From positions 3,162,001-3,226,000 of the forward strand of contig NZ_BLJF01000001.1 of the NCBI RefSeq assembly GCF_009932335.1: DNA of 64,000 nt, read 5' to 3'. The notes below the pieces were generated by a model. That model did no database searches and was not told the origin of the DNA. It saw only the letters and a list, made by a program, of their open reading frames with translations. A program made the position numbers and the translations under genes. Origin of the DNA: Pseudomonas asiatica (GTDB lineage: Bacteria; Pseudomonadota; Gammaproteobacteria; Pseudomonadales; Pseudomonadaceae). This document shows positions 49,747 to 57,891 of this stretch, piece after piece. Each line of letters opens with the position of its first letter. Position 1 is the stretch's first letter.

Positions 49747-49760
49747 TGAGGAAAAAAAAC

Positions 49761-50351
49761 TCACTCCAATAGCCGAGGCAAGACCATCGATACGAAACGC
49801 TGCAGAGGTGCACCGTCGCGCAGGACCTTGCCGCGCATGACCGCACCTTCCCAGCCTTCGACGATGACACTGGCCAGCGCTTCGGCGTCGTGAGTTTCAG
49901 AGAGTTCGCGGCGCTGCTGCGCTTCACGCAGGCAGCTCGCGAGCAAACCTTCCCAGCGCGCCAGCACATCGGCCAGACGCTTGCGGGTTTGTTCGCTGCC
50001 ATTGGACATTTCCAGGGACAGGTTGCCAATCAGGCAACCCAGGCTGTATTCATGCTCGCCGTGCTCGAGCACCAGGGCCTGGAAGAACTGGCCGATGCGC
50101 TCCAGCGGCTTGACCCGGGCGTCGTAGAAGATCGGCCCGTGGCGGGTTTCGATCGAGGTCCAGTATTCCTCGAGGATCTCTGCCGCGAAGTCTTCCTTGC
50201 TGGCGAAGTAGTTGTAGAAAGAGCCCTTGGGAATCTCGGCAGCGGCGGTGATGTCCTGGACGCCGCAGCCGTTGAAGCCACGGTTGTGAACCACCTGGCG
50301 GCCAATCGACAGCAAACGGGATCTGACTTCGAGGTTGACCGGGCGAGCCAT
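49761..50351 (-). CDS. TetR family repressor
   Basis: 196 residues with the TetR HTH (GCGVQDITAAAEIPKGSFYN, YFASKEDFAAEIL) and a TetR_C-type ligand domain (YSLGCLIGNLSLEMSNGSEQ) as in NemR/AcuR-like regulators. It precedes the cysteine hydrolase gene, and matching operator-like sites lie before both genes. Confidence 0.88.
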   Translation of the reverse strand: MARPVNLEVRSRLLSIGRQVVHNRGFNGCGVQDITAAAEIPKGSFYNYFASKEDFAAEILEEYWTSIETRHGPIFYDARVKPLERIGQFFQALVLEHGEHEYSLGCLIGNLSLEMSNGSEQTRKRLADVLARWEGLLASCLREAQQRRELSETHDAEALASVIVEGWEGAVMRGKVLRDGAPLQRFVSMVLPRLLE

Positions 50352-50379
50352 GACAGAGACATCCAGTGATGAGAAAGTT

Positions 50380-50401
50380 TTAATAAACTAACTGGTCATC
50401 T
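50380..50401. promoter_or_regulatory. Operator-like site upstream of the TetR gene
   Basis: TTAATAAACTAACTGGTCAT lies 29 bases upstream of the TetR start and pairs in sequence with the site at 49725-49746. Autoregulation is inferred. Confidence 0.55.
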
Positions 50402-50432
50402 ATGTTTCGTCAACAGTCGAATTGACTGCCAA

Positions 50433-51110
50433 TCAGTCCGCCTGCGCCATCTCGATGTACTCGAGCATCTTCTCGTTGCCATCGAGAATGTCACGGCAGA
50501 TGGCCGCCCGTGCCGCCGCGCCATCGCGGCGCTTGAGTGCGTCGAGCACTTCCCAGTGATGGTCGATGGCCATGCGCTCGTTGAAGTTGCCATAGGCACG
50601 GGCGATCAGTGGGCCGGTGCGCATCCACAGGCTATCGAGCAAACCCGCCAGCACCGGCATGCGCGCGATGGTGGTCAGCGCGTAGTGAAATTGCTGATTG
50701 CACTTGAGAGCGGCTTGCAAGTCCTGGGCGTTGATCGCGGCGATGTTGTTTTCGATGCAGGCTTGCAGGTCTGCGAGTTCGCTGTCGGTCACCAGCGCGG
50801 CGGCCGTCTCCGCAGCCAGGCCTTCAAGCGCCAGGCGGATGCTGCGGATCTCGCCGTATTGCGCGGCGGTGAGGATGGGTACGCGGATGTCACGCGGGGT
50901 CTTGAGGATCAGCGCCTGTTCCTTGGCCAGTTGCAGGATCGCGTCGCGCACCGGTGTGACGCTGGTGCCCAGTTGTTCGGCCAGGTCGCGGATGCGCAGG
51001 CGGTCATCGGGCTGGAAACGCCCGGTGATCAGTGCCTCGCGCAGCAACTCGTAGATGCCACTGCCCAGGTAAGAGTGATTGAGGGTTTGAATAGGGTAGG
51101 GGTTGCTCAT
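50433..51110 (-). CDS. GntR family (FadR/FCD type) regulator
   Basis: 225 residues: an N-terminal winged HTH (LRIRDLAEQLGTSVTPVRDA) and an all-helical FCD ligand domain with the metal-binding pattern (RLALEGLAAETAA, FHYALTTIARMPVL, DHHWEVLDALKRRD). It sits between the TetR gene and the SDR remnant in the same orientation, and probably controls a catabolic operon that is now broken. Confidence 0.9.
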   Translation of the reverse strand: MSNPYPIQTLNHSYLGSGIYELLREALITGRFQPDDRLRIRDLAEQLGTSVTPVRDAILQLAKEQALILKTPRDIRVPILTAAQYGEIRSIRLALEGLAAETAAALVTDSELADLQACIENNIAAINAQDLQAALKCNQQFHYALTTIARMPVLAGLLDSLWMRTGPLIARAYGNFNERMAIDHHWEVLDALKRRDGAAARAAICRDILDGNEKMLEYIEMAQAD

Positions 51111-51179
51111 TGATCGCTCATCTGCGGCGGATGCCCGGCCCGAATGATGGAAGTTTCCGGCCGGGATTTCCAGATTATT

Positions 51180-51377
51180 TCAGACGTGCTGACCACCGTT
51201 GACATGAATCTCCGAACCGTTGATGTACGACGCGCCTCGGGTGCAGAGGAAATGCACCAGGGATGCGACTTCTTCCGGCTTGCCCAAGCGGTGCATGGGG
51301 ATCTGCTGATCGACGATCAGTTCGGTCCCGGCAGACAGGATCGACGTCTCGATCTCACCCGGTGCAATCGCATTGAC
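51180..51377 (-). pseudogene. C-terminal remnant of a short-chain dehydrogenase/reductase
   Basis: About 65 codons remain: VNAIAPGEIETSILSAGTEL, IPMHRLGKPEEVASLVHFLC and YINGSEIHVNGGQHV, the standard SDR C terminus. The gene is cut exactly where a Tn5563-type inverted repeat begins (51378). The Rossmann part and catalytic YxxxK are lost. Confidence 0.85.
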
Positions 51378-51415
51378 GGGGTTTGGGGAGCAATGGAACC
51401 AAAAACCAACGTAAG
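51378..51415 (+). repeat. Solitary Tn5563-type inverted repeat
   Basis: GGGGTTTGGGGAGCAATGGA and two more bases are identical to the right repeat at 27192. The remaining 16 positions match in part and end in TAAG as in the intact copies. It is the end of a related but different transposon that interrupted the SDR gene. Confidence 0.75.
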
Positions 51416-51468
51416 CTCTGAATCCCACCGTAAAGGGGCTTTCCGATCTCCAGCTCACCCGCCAGGCA

Positions 51469-51640
51469 TTACTCTCTGATCAGTGCCTCGATGATCGGGC
51501 AGATCGTTCCGCCGTCTCCCGCATCACATTGCTGCACCAGTTCGCCTAACAGTTGCTGCATGACGACCAAGTCGGCCATCTTCTGCTCGATCAACGCGAG
51601 CTTGCGTGCAGCCCGTGCTCGCGTTTCTGTGGGAGGAAAA
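51469..51640 (-). pseudogene. C-terminal fragment of a MerR-family metal regulator
   Basis: The frame reads RAARKLALIEQKMADLVVMQ and QLLGELVQQCDAGDGGTICP before ending IIEALIRE. This is the dimerisation helix and C-terminal cysteine region of CadR/PbrR/ZntR-like regulators. The DNA-binding domain is missing; the frame meets the first of the three repeats at 51641. It was probably cargo of the transposon ending at 51378. Confidence 0.65.
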
Positions 51641-51835
51641 TAAAGTGTCATCCTAACTACAGGACCCTGCAACGTAGCAATTCCTGCAAAAATCCATTTA
51701 AAACAATGACTTATTTCAATTCTGCCATCTGCAAGCGTTTTGTGGGGATGGAGGCCGGAATCATTAAAGTATCATCCTAATTTTCGCTCAACCTTGGAAA
51801 ATGCTGAGAATCGTAAAAATAAAGTTTCATCCTTT
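51641..51835. repeat. Three direct repeats TAAAGTNTCATCCT
   Basis: TAAAGTGTCATCCTAA (51641), TAAAGTATCATCCTAA (51765) and TAAAGTTTCATCCTTT (51820) share one orientation, with 124- and 55-base spacing. Iterated sites of this kind occur at ends of Tn7-like and similar elements, where they bind TnsB-type transposase. No transposase gene is present here. No gene is seen in 51673-51993. Confidence 0.55.
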
Positions 51836-51993
51836 CCGCTACTAGTTCAAGGCTTTCCCGCCGCTTTCTTCCGGCCGCCGGCAACAACGCTGCTTGGCTG
51901 AGGCGATCCACTTGCGCTACCGCTCACTGATCAGATCGCACTTGAACTCGACGAGCAGCCAACCATCAGGCCGAGCGTGATCGCCAAAAAAAA

Positions 51994-53298
51994 GGTTCAT
52001 CGCGCTTTCCCGGGGAAGGCAGCCTTGATTTTCAGGAAAAAGTATTCCGAGTCCCGAAAACCATAGGCCATACGCTTGATCACCTTGATGCGGTTGTTGA
52101 CGCCCTCAAGGACGCTGGTATGCATATGGAAGTTGGCACTGGCGAGGATGCCTCGGGCGTATTTGCGCAGGTTGCGAGCGAAGCGCTGTAGCGGCGCGAG
52201 GCCGCTGTCCCGGGCGTGCCGCAACCAGGTTCGCCAGCGGCGCCAGCCCTCTCGTACGCTGGGGGCGAACCAGACATCCTTCAGCGCATCCTTGAGGACA
52301 TAGACCGTAGCCAGCGGCTGGTTGGCCGCGAGTAGTTCTTGAAGCTGCACGGCTTGTCCGTCCTTCAGGTTGTTGCGATTGCGCAGCAGCAGCCAGCGGC
52401 TTTGCTTGACCGCCTTTCGTGCCGGCTTGTCTTCGCGCAGGAGGTTGGCCTGGTCAACCCGGATACGGTCGATCACATCCCGACCGTAGCGCGCGACGAC
52501 GTGAAACAGGTCGTACACCACTTCGGCTTGCGGGCAATGCTTCTTCACCTCCAAATCAAAAGCCGTGTTCATGTCCATGGCCACCGCCTCTATCTGCTGG
52601 CAGTGCTTGCCGAGCAATTCAAAGAACGGGCGGACCGCCTCGCGGCTGTTGCCGTGGCCGACCCACAATACCCGCGTTCGCTCGGCATCCATGATGACCG
52701 TGGCATAGCGATGCCCTTTGTGCAGGGCGAACTCGTCCATCACCAGGCGGCGGACACCGGTTGAATCGCAGTTGCCTACCTCGGCTTGAAGGCGTCGTTT
52801 ATCGAGCGTTTTGAGGGTGTGCCAATGCAGGCCGGTGAGCTGGCTGACGTGGCTGATCGGCAGCAGCCGCAGCAAGCTTTCGAGCCATATCCGTAACCGC
52901 TGGGTCAGCCGAGATGCTGGCTCCAACCAGTCGATCCGCTCGGTCACCCGCCCACAACTCAGGCAATCGACTCGGCGCACTGGTAGTTGAAGCAGGACGC
53001 GCTGATCGAACAGATCACGATCACGCACCAGACGAATCCGGCGATCGTGAATCAACGGGCTGAACTGGCCACAACGCCCGCACTTAGGAAGAGAGCCGGC
53101 TTGAGGTTCAAGCTCAATGAGGAGGGTGTTATCGGTAGATGGGCGACAGGTAACGGCGTCGTAGCCTGGCCAGAAAGCGGCAAGATCAATAGGATGCACG
53201 GCGACAGCAGGGACAGGTGAAGGGTGTGTTTGGCGACTGCCAATTTACCTGCTTCCCTGACTGTCAACTCGCTCTTCCCCCAGACTCCGCGAAGAACC
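51994..53298 (-). mobile_element. ISL3-family insertion sequence, copy 2 (inverted)
   Basis: 1305 bp, same ends as copy 1, opposite orientation. Inner flank is eight A residues (51986-51993), outer flank AATTTTAT. Confidence 0.93.
51997..53199 (-). CDS. ISL3-family transposase, copy 2
   Basis: 400 residues, same as the product at 46731-47933 except for C in VGNCDSTG. Zinc finger and DDE domain are intact. Confidence 0.95.
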   Translation of the reverse strand: MHPIDLAAFWPGYDAVTCRPSTDNTLLIELEPQAGSLPKCGRCGQFSPLIHDRRIRLVRDRDLFDQRVLLQLPVRRVDCLSCGRVTERIDWLEPASRLTQRLRIWLESLLRLLPISHVSQLTGLHWHTLKTLDKRRLQAEVGNCDSTGVRRLVMDEFALHKGHRYATVIMDAERTRVLWVGHGNSREAVRPFFELLGKHCQQIEAVAMDMNTAFDLEVKKHCPQAEVVYDLFHVVARYGRDVIDRIRVDQANLLREDKPARKAVKQSRWLLLRNRNNLKDGQAVQLQELLAANQPLATVYVLKDALKDVWFAPSVREGWRRWRTWLRHARDSGLAPLQRFARNLRKYARGILASANFHMHTSVLEGVNNRIKVIKRMAYGFRDSEYFFLKIKAAFPGKAR

Positions 53299-53535
53299 AA
53301 TTTTATGCGGTGGTACAACAACGAGCACCGACATAGCCGCATCCGGTTCGTCACACCGGCTGAGCGGCATCGAGGGCTGGACCATCAGGTCTTGGCCCGG
53401 CGACATGAGTTGTACGAACGAGCCAAGGAAAACAAACCGGAGCGGTGGTCAGGCCGGACGCGTAACTGGGAACCGATCGGCACCGTGTTGTTGAACCAGG
53501 ATCGAGAGCAACAGAACGAGAAAATGGCGGCATAG
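53299..53535 (+). pseudogene. C-terminal fragment of an IS3-family transposase (OrfB)
   Basis: From the ISL3 end the frame reads RWYNNEHRHSRIRFVTPAER and RHELYERAKENKPERWSGRT to NEKMAA-stop, the end of an rve integrase core. The catalytic region is missing, and the ISL3 copy abuts the break. Confidence 0.85.
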
Positions 53536-53689
53536 TTAGACGGTTGACGCGACAACTACCTTGAAAAATGCCGTCATGGTAGCTAAGCTAGCACCCCACT
53601 AACAATATCGCTATCAGCACATACCGCACCCTGTTCGAACTAATGGATTGTGATGGACACACCAAATAACTCACTGTATGAGGCAACCC

Positions 53690-54166
53690 ATGAAAAAGCA
53701 ATTAAAAATAATTCTGCTCGCGTCCCACCTGGCTCTGTTTGGCGCGGGAGTTGGGCTAGGGATCTATATACTTCCGATTTTGACAGCACAAGAAAACGCC
53801 ACCATCGCCGAAATTGAAGAAGTGCAAAAGGTGGCAAAGTATAGCGGAGAGTTCAAGAAAGATCAGAAAGGCAGCGACGCCCTTCACTGGGCGAATGGAC
53901 AACTTTTTGTTACGGATAACGAAATTGTATTTAAAGGTGATGTAGCACCTGGTCCAGACTACAAAATTTACCTGACAAAGAAACAAGCCACCGACAAAGA
54001 ATCGTTTTTGGACATAAAGAAAGAAGCAATTCTGATTGGCGAATTGAAAAACTTCGGGAATTTCAAGAAAACCATTCCTGCAAGCGTCAACGTCAACGAG
54101 TTTACAACGGTCCAAATATGGTGCGAGCATTTCTCTAAGTTCATCGGCTCCGCAAAATATCAGTAA
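53690..54166 (+). CDS. DM13-domain protein with N-terminal membrane anchor
   Basis: 158 residues from the ATG at 53690. A signal anchor (LKIILLASHLALFGAGVGLG) is followed by a DM13 domain (FVTDNEIVFKGDVAPGPDYK, IYLTKK, LKNFGNFKKTIPASVNVNEF, VQIWCEHFSKFIGSAKY) with the single conserved cysteine. DM13 domains are proposed to take part in electron transfer or surface redox. AT-rich compared with its surroundings. Confidence 0.8.
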   Translation: MKKQLKIILLASHLALFGAGVGLGIYILPILTAQENATIAEIEEVQKVAKYSGEFKKDQKGSDALHWANGQLFVTDNEIVFKGDVAPGPDYKIYLTKKQATDKESFLDIKKEAILIGELKNFGNFKKTIPASVNVNEFTTVQIWCEHFSKFIGSAKYQ

Positions 54167-54566
54167 ACAAGCTTAAACTTGGATCTTGCCTGTTCACGAA
54201 TAACATGCGCCTCATGCCAATGGAAATTAAAGTCTTGCCGGGCATGAGGCCTCCCCTCCACGTCTAGATTCTTGAAGTCAAAATTGACCTCAACCGACCC
54301 TCAGACACTGACTACGATGCCTGCATACCCTGAAGCGGTTCACCAGATGGGCTTGCGACAGAGATAAGTACGCGCCAACCTCAGATGCCGCTAAGGCTCT
54401 ATACGCCGCCTTATCGGAATGGGTGGAATTTTGCGCGCGAGCGTCTAATGTTATCCAAGAGCGAGGGCTCTGATTAGTCCCGTCTCCCATGAAGATTCGC
54501 AGACTAAGACCCCTATTAAATCTGTAACATTTCGCTAGTTAAACGTTCATAGTGGAGATAAATAAA
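54167..54566. other. Intergenic stretch without a recognised gene
   Basis: Four hundred bases between the DM13 gene and the next small gene. Short frames lack starts and family resemblance. Confidence 0.4.
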
Positions 54567-54938
54567 ATGATTTCTTTACTGTGGGGTGAAATTAACCATA
54601 TCGACAATGTTAGACCCATAGACGATGAGGACCTGCCATGTCTAAATGAAATATTTGAAATATTGAAAAAGCACAACTGCATAGACAGATTTGGCGTGGC
54701 ACTACTGCACAAACACTTTGATCTACAAGAAGATGAGGTGCTTCTGGAAACAACCGATGTGGATGGGCGCGAACAGTGGATCAGGCCGATTAAAGAAAGT
54801 TACTTAAAAGAAAACCGCATTGAAGCGCAAACAACCCTCGTATGTTACTCCGATGCAGGCCTGTCTCGGATGTGTGTTTGCGCGCGAGGGCCTGATGGTC
54901 ATATAGGAAGACATGCCAGTACTCCAAGCATGGACTAA
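54567..54938 (+). CDS. Conserved-looking hypothetical protein
   Basis: The ATG at 54567 with GGAG ten bases upstream gives 123 residues; an in-frame GTG at 54552 is possible. The sequence (NVRPIDDEDLPCLNEIFEIL, RFGVALLHKHFDLQEDEVLL, RMCVCARGPDGHIGRH) is protein-like, with a C-terminal CVC and two histidines. I do not recognise a family name. AT-rich, like its neighbours on both sides. Confidence 0.6.
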   Translation: MISLLWGEINHIDNVRPIDDEDLPCLNEIFEILKKHNCIDRFGVALLHKHFDLQEDEVLLETTDVDGREQWIRPIKESYLKENRIEAQTTLVCYSDAGLSRMCVCARGPDGHIGRHASTPSMD

Positions 54939-54979
54939 GTGTCAAAAATAGCTGGCGTGATAAGCGCAATGGAGGGAGC

Positions 54980-55214
54980 GTGGAGTGGATAAATATTGCC
55001 TCGGATGCCGTGAAAATTGGTATGGGAGCGTTGATCGCTGGAATGTTTGGCTATCTCGTCGCGCTGACCAATACTTCGGCAGAGACCAAAAAACTTCATA
55101 TCACTAAAAAACAACTGCAGCTGGATAAGGTTATAGAAATACTCAATTCATTCCATAAAAATTATGCACACTATAGAGCCAATGTAAGAAATTACACAGG
55201 GCGGTTACAGGAGC
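54980..55214 (+). pseudogene. N-terminal part of a membrane-anchored coiled-coil protein, cut by IS30
   Basis: A GTG after GGAGGGAGC starts MEWINIASDAVKIGMGALIA, one membrane helix, then a charged coiled coil (KKLHITKKQLQLDKVIEILN). The frame runs into the IS30 end after about 78 codons, so the C-terminal part is lost. Confidence 0.65.
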
Positions 55215-56297
55215 TGAGTGCAACACGGTTATTGAATTGAAGCTGGAGCATCATGCCGCATAGCCATAGCTTCCTGCATCACCTCGTCCATAACCTCGAT
55301 CGGACACTTGAAGTCGAAGCGCTTACGGGGGCGCATGTTCAGTTGCAGTGCGATGGCATCCAGTTCCTCCTGGCTATGCACCGACAAGTCCGTGCCCTTG
55401 GGCAGGTACTGGCGGATCAGGCCATTGATGTTTTCGTTACTGCCGCGCTGCCAAGGGCTGTGCGGGTCGCAGAAGTAAATCGCCACCCCGGTCTGCTGGG
55501 TGATTTCAGCATGCCGCGCCATTTCTCGGCCCTGGTCGTAGGTCATGCTCTTGCGCATCGCCAGCGGCATGCCATTGAGCGCTGCACTGAAGCCTTCCAT
55601 CGCCGAGGTCGCCGTCGCGTCGTTCATCTTCACCAGCATCAGGTAGCCACTGGTGCGCTCCACCAGCGTACCTACAGACGAGGCGTTGGCCTTGCCCTTG
55701 ATCAGGTCGCCTTCCCAATGCCCTGGCATCAGTCGGTCTTCGATCTCCGGCGGACGTACATGAATACTGACCCTCTCAGGGATCTGACCGCGCCGATCCA
55801 CGCCGCCAGAGCGCGGCCTGCGCATCGTCTTGCTTTGGCGCAGGCAGATGATCAGCTCTTTACGCAGCTCGCCGACTGGCAAGGCATAGATCGCGTTATA
55901 GATCGTCTCGCGACAGACGTAGGCATCTCTGAGGCTGGGAATATTCATGCTGCGCAGCTTGCCGGCAATCTGCTCGGGAGACAAACGCTCACGCAGCATA
56001 TGCGCCACCAATTCGAAGCGCTCGCTACCCGGCAACAGCTTTTGCTTCGGTCGACACACCTGACGGCGGGCCTGCATCTGCTGCTGGGCCACGCGGGCCG
56101 AGTAGCCGCCACAGGCATCTCGATTGCGGCGCAGCTCCCGGCTGATGGTCGAAGGGGATCGGTTGATCAAGCAGGCGATCCCGCGCAGGCTGAAACCTTG
56201 GGCATGACCGATTTGAATGGTGGCGCGCTCTTCAACGCTGAGTTCGGAATAAGACATAGGGACAGCACCGTACCGGAAAGGTCAGGTGTTGCACTCA
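55215..56297. mobile_element. IS30-family insertion sequence
   Basis: TGAGTGCAACAC at 55215 is matched by its reverse complement ending at 56297, enclosing one transposase gene. The genes on the two sides are different, so the element either joined two fragments by deletion or inserted between two already broken genes. Confidence 0.88.
55229..56257 (-). CDS. IS30-family transposase
   Basis: 342 residues with an N-terminal HTH (YSELSVEERATIQIGHAQGF, GIACLINRSPSTISRELRRN) and an rve/DDE core (GHWEGDLIKGKANASSVGTL, MTYDQGREMARH, CDPHSPWQRGSNENINGLIR). Intact. Confidence 0.94.
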   Translation of the reverse strand: MSYSELSVEERATIQIGHAQGFSLRGIACLINRSPSTISRELRRNRDACGGYSARVAQQQMQARRQVCRPKQKLLPGSERFELVAHMLRERLSPEQIAGKLRSMNIPSLRDAYVCRETIYNAIYALPVGELRKELIICLRQSKTMRRPRSGGVDRRGQIPERVSIHVRPPEIEDRLMPGHWEGDLIKGKANASSVGTLVERTSGYLMLVKMNDATATSAMEGFSAALNGMPLAMRKSMTYDQGREMARHAEITQQTGVAIYFCDPHSPWQRGSNENINGLIRQYLPKGTDLSVHSQEELDAIALQLNMRPRKRFDFKCPIEVMDEVMQEAMAMRHDAPASIQ

Positions 56298-56908
56298 GTT
56301 TTCGCCGCCGCCCCCTTATTATCACTGCGAGGTGAATAGCTTTTCTGCCAATTGATTATGCCAATGCGATTCTCTTCGCCGAAGATTTCGTCCATGAGCA
56401 TGCCAAGTCTAAATAGTTCCCTATGATCAATACAGATAGCCATAACCCCGCCTGGGGTTAGCATCTCACGCATCATCCAGATTCTGGGTGTCATGAAGCG
56501 CAACCATTTGCTGTGCTTGGACCCATCATCTTTAGGAACTACATCGCCGAGATCTGGATCGTTTGGATCCTTGTCCCACTTGTCGTTATAGCGGAAGTCC
56601 TCGCCGGTGTTGTACGGCGGGTCTGTTACTACAAGATCAACTTGACCACGATATTTATAGAGCGTGACCATCGCAGAAAGGTTTTCACCGTCCCAGATCT
56701 CATTCTCTGACTGGGCGGTTTCCTCTCCAAAGGATACTTTCTTGATAATACGATGCAGCTTCGGCTTGACCTGGCGGATGATCTGCCAGGGAGCAGCCCG
56801 CCCGGTGTAACTCATAACGATGCCATTCTTGCCAGCATCGGCAAGCGCCGCATCATGCTCCTGCAGCATACGGACCAAGGCGGCCCTCGGCAGTTGTTCG
56901 TAATCCAT
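56298..56908 (-). pseudogene. N-terminal part of a type III-like (Mod) DNA adenine methyltransferase, cut by IS30
   Basis: About 203 residues remain from MDYEQLPRAALVRMLQEHDA. The catalytic motif IV VVTDPPYNTGEDFRYNDKWD is followed by LRFMTPRIWMMREMLTPGGV and the FGEENRIGIINWQKS block. The frame hits the IS30 end before the target-recognition region and the AdoMet FxGxG motif. No restriction subunit is present. Confidence 0.87.
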
Positions 56909-57122
56909 GCTTGCCCCTTGAATTCGTGCGGCGGCACCGAAAAGCTGAAAATTCTAGTACCGCTCGTGGATGCTTCACCATCCCTAGGGTGGCGAGTGTA
57001 CTTGTGAACGTATTGATTTGGCTGTTAAACCGTTGAAAAAGACGGATCAACTGAGTTCCAAACGGGCTGCGTACTGGCTGGCAGATGCGAATCCGGCGCA
57101 CGCCGCTCCCTTCTGGGCTCAA

Positions 57123-57161
57123 GCCCGCGAAGCGGGCATAAAGAACCCGGCCGAGGCCGGG
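57123..57161. terminator. Two adjacent GC-rich stem-loops
   Basis: GCCCGC-GAA-GCGGGC (57123-57137) and CCCGGCC-GA-GGCCGGG (57146-57161) lie in a gene-free interval (56909-57322) without T runs. They may be leftover terminator or processing hairpins. Confidence 0.5.
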
Positions 57162-57322
57162 ATCCTTATGGGCTTATGGGCCGGCGTATTGGTCTGCCCA
57201 GTCCAAAGCCGGTGCCACGGGAGCTTGCACCTCCTGAGGCCAGGTTTTGGAGCCCACTGCAAATCGCCCGTAACCCATTAAAAGATAGCTGGGCATCCGA
57301 CGAAAAGAGCACCAAGGCACCA

Positions 57323-57478
57323 TTACCCTTGAGCTACAGCGCCGCTACGGGGCACCAGTTTGATTTCAACGCGGCGATTTTGGGCGCGACCCTCGGCGGT
57401 GTCGTTGGGGGCAATGGGCGAGCTGGAGCCTGCACCAAAGGTTTGCAGGCGCGAAGGATCGACGCCATTGCTGCGCAA
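57323..57478 (-). pseudogene. C-terminal fragment of an OmpA-family protein
   Basis: The frame reads LRSNGVDPSRLQTFGAGSSS and AEGRAQNRRVEIKLVPRSGA before its stop. This is the peptidoglycan-binding OmpA C-terminal fold with the NRRVEI motif. It is broken at the AAAAAGGGGAC sequence that precedes the intron-like segment. Confidence 0.75.
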
Positions 57479-57498
57479 AGAGAAAAAGGGGACTGATT

Positions 57499-57665
57499 TA
57501 TGTGCGCCAGGCAAAGCTTGGTCGCCTGGGAATGACGGCGCAAGCCGTCACGAAATGGCGTAAGAAACCCAGCGGGTATGACCCCCGCCCGGTAAAGGTT
57601 AGCCACCGACCGGAAGCGAGTCTTGCGTGGTGACCGGGTAACCGGCGCTGCGAAGCGTAGACAGC
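57499..57665 (+). ncRNA. Possible truncated group II intron domain I
   Basis: Begins GTGCGCCAGGCAAAG and contains many short complementary arms (CCAGGC/GCCTGG, GACGGC/GCCGTC, CCGACCGG and GGTGACCGGGTAACCGG). No open frame or domain V is present. AAAAGGGGAC/ATTTATT sequences flank both sides. Structure-only inference. Confidence 0.3.
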
Positions 57666-57891
57666 AGAAAAGGGGATTTATTTTCCCTACTCTAAAACGG
57701 CCGCTGTTGGCCGATTGCTGCCTGTCGTGGACGACCGTTTAACTTCAAAGCCTGACTGGATTGCAAACTGCTGACACGCGTAGATTCTGTTTTCGACTCG
57801 TTTAATGCCGTCGATGCCAGGCCATAAACAGAGAGGAAACAACCGCTCGAAAATTCGAGCCATAGACTCTAGAGCCAGTGGGTAGTCGGAG

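Noticed and set aside
46632..53298. Composite transposon made of the two ISL3 copies
   Set aside because: Outer flanks (TTTTTTTT and AATTTTAT) do not form a target duplication, while the inner/outer exchange fits an inversion; mobilisation as a unit is not supported.
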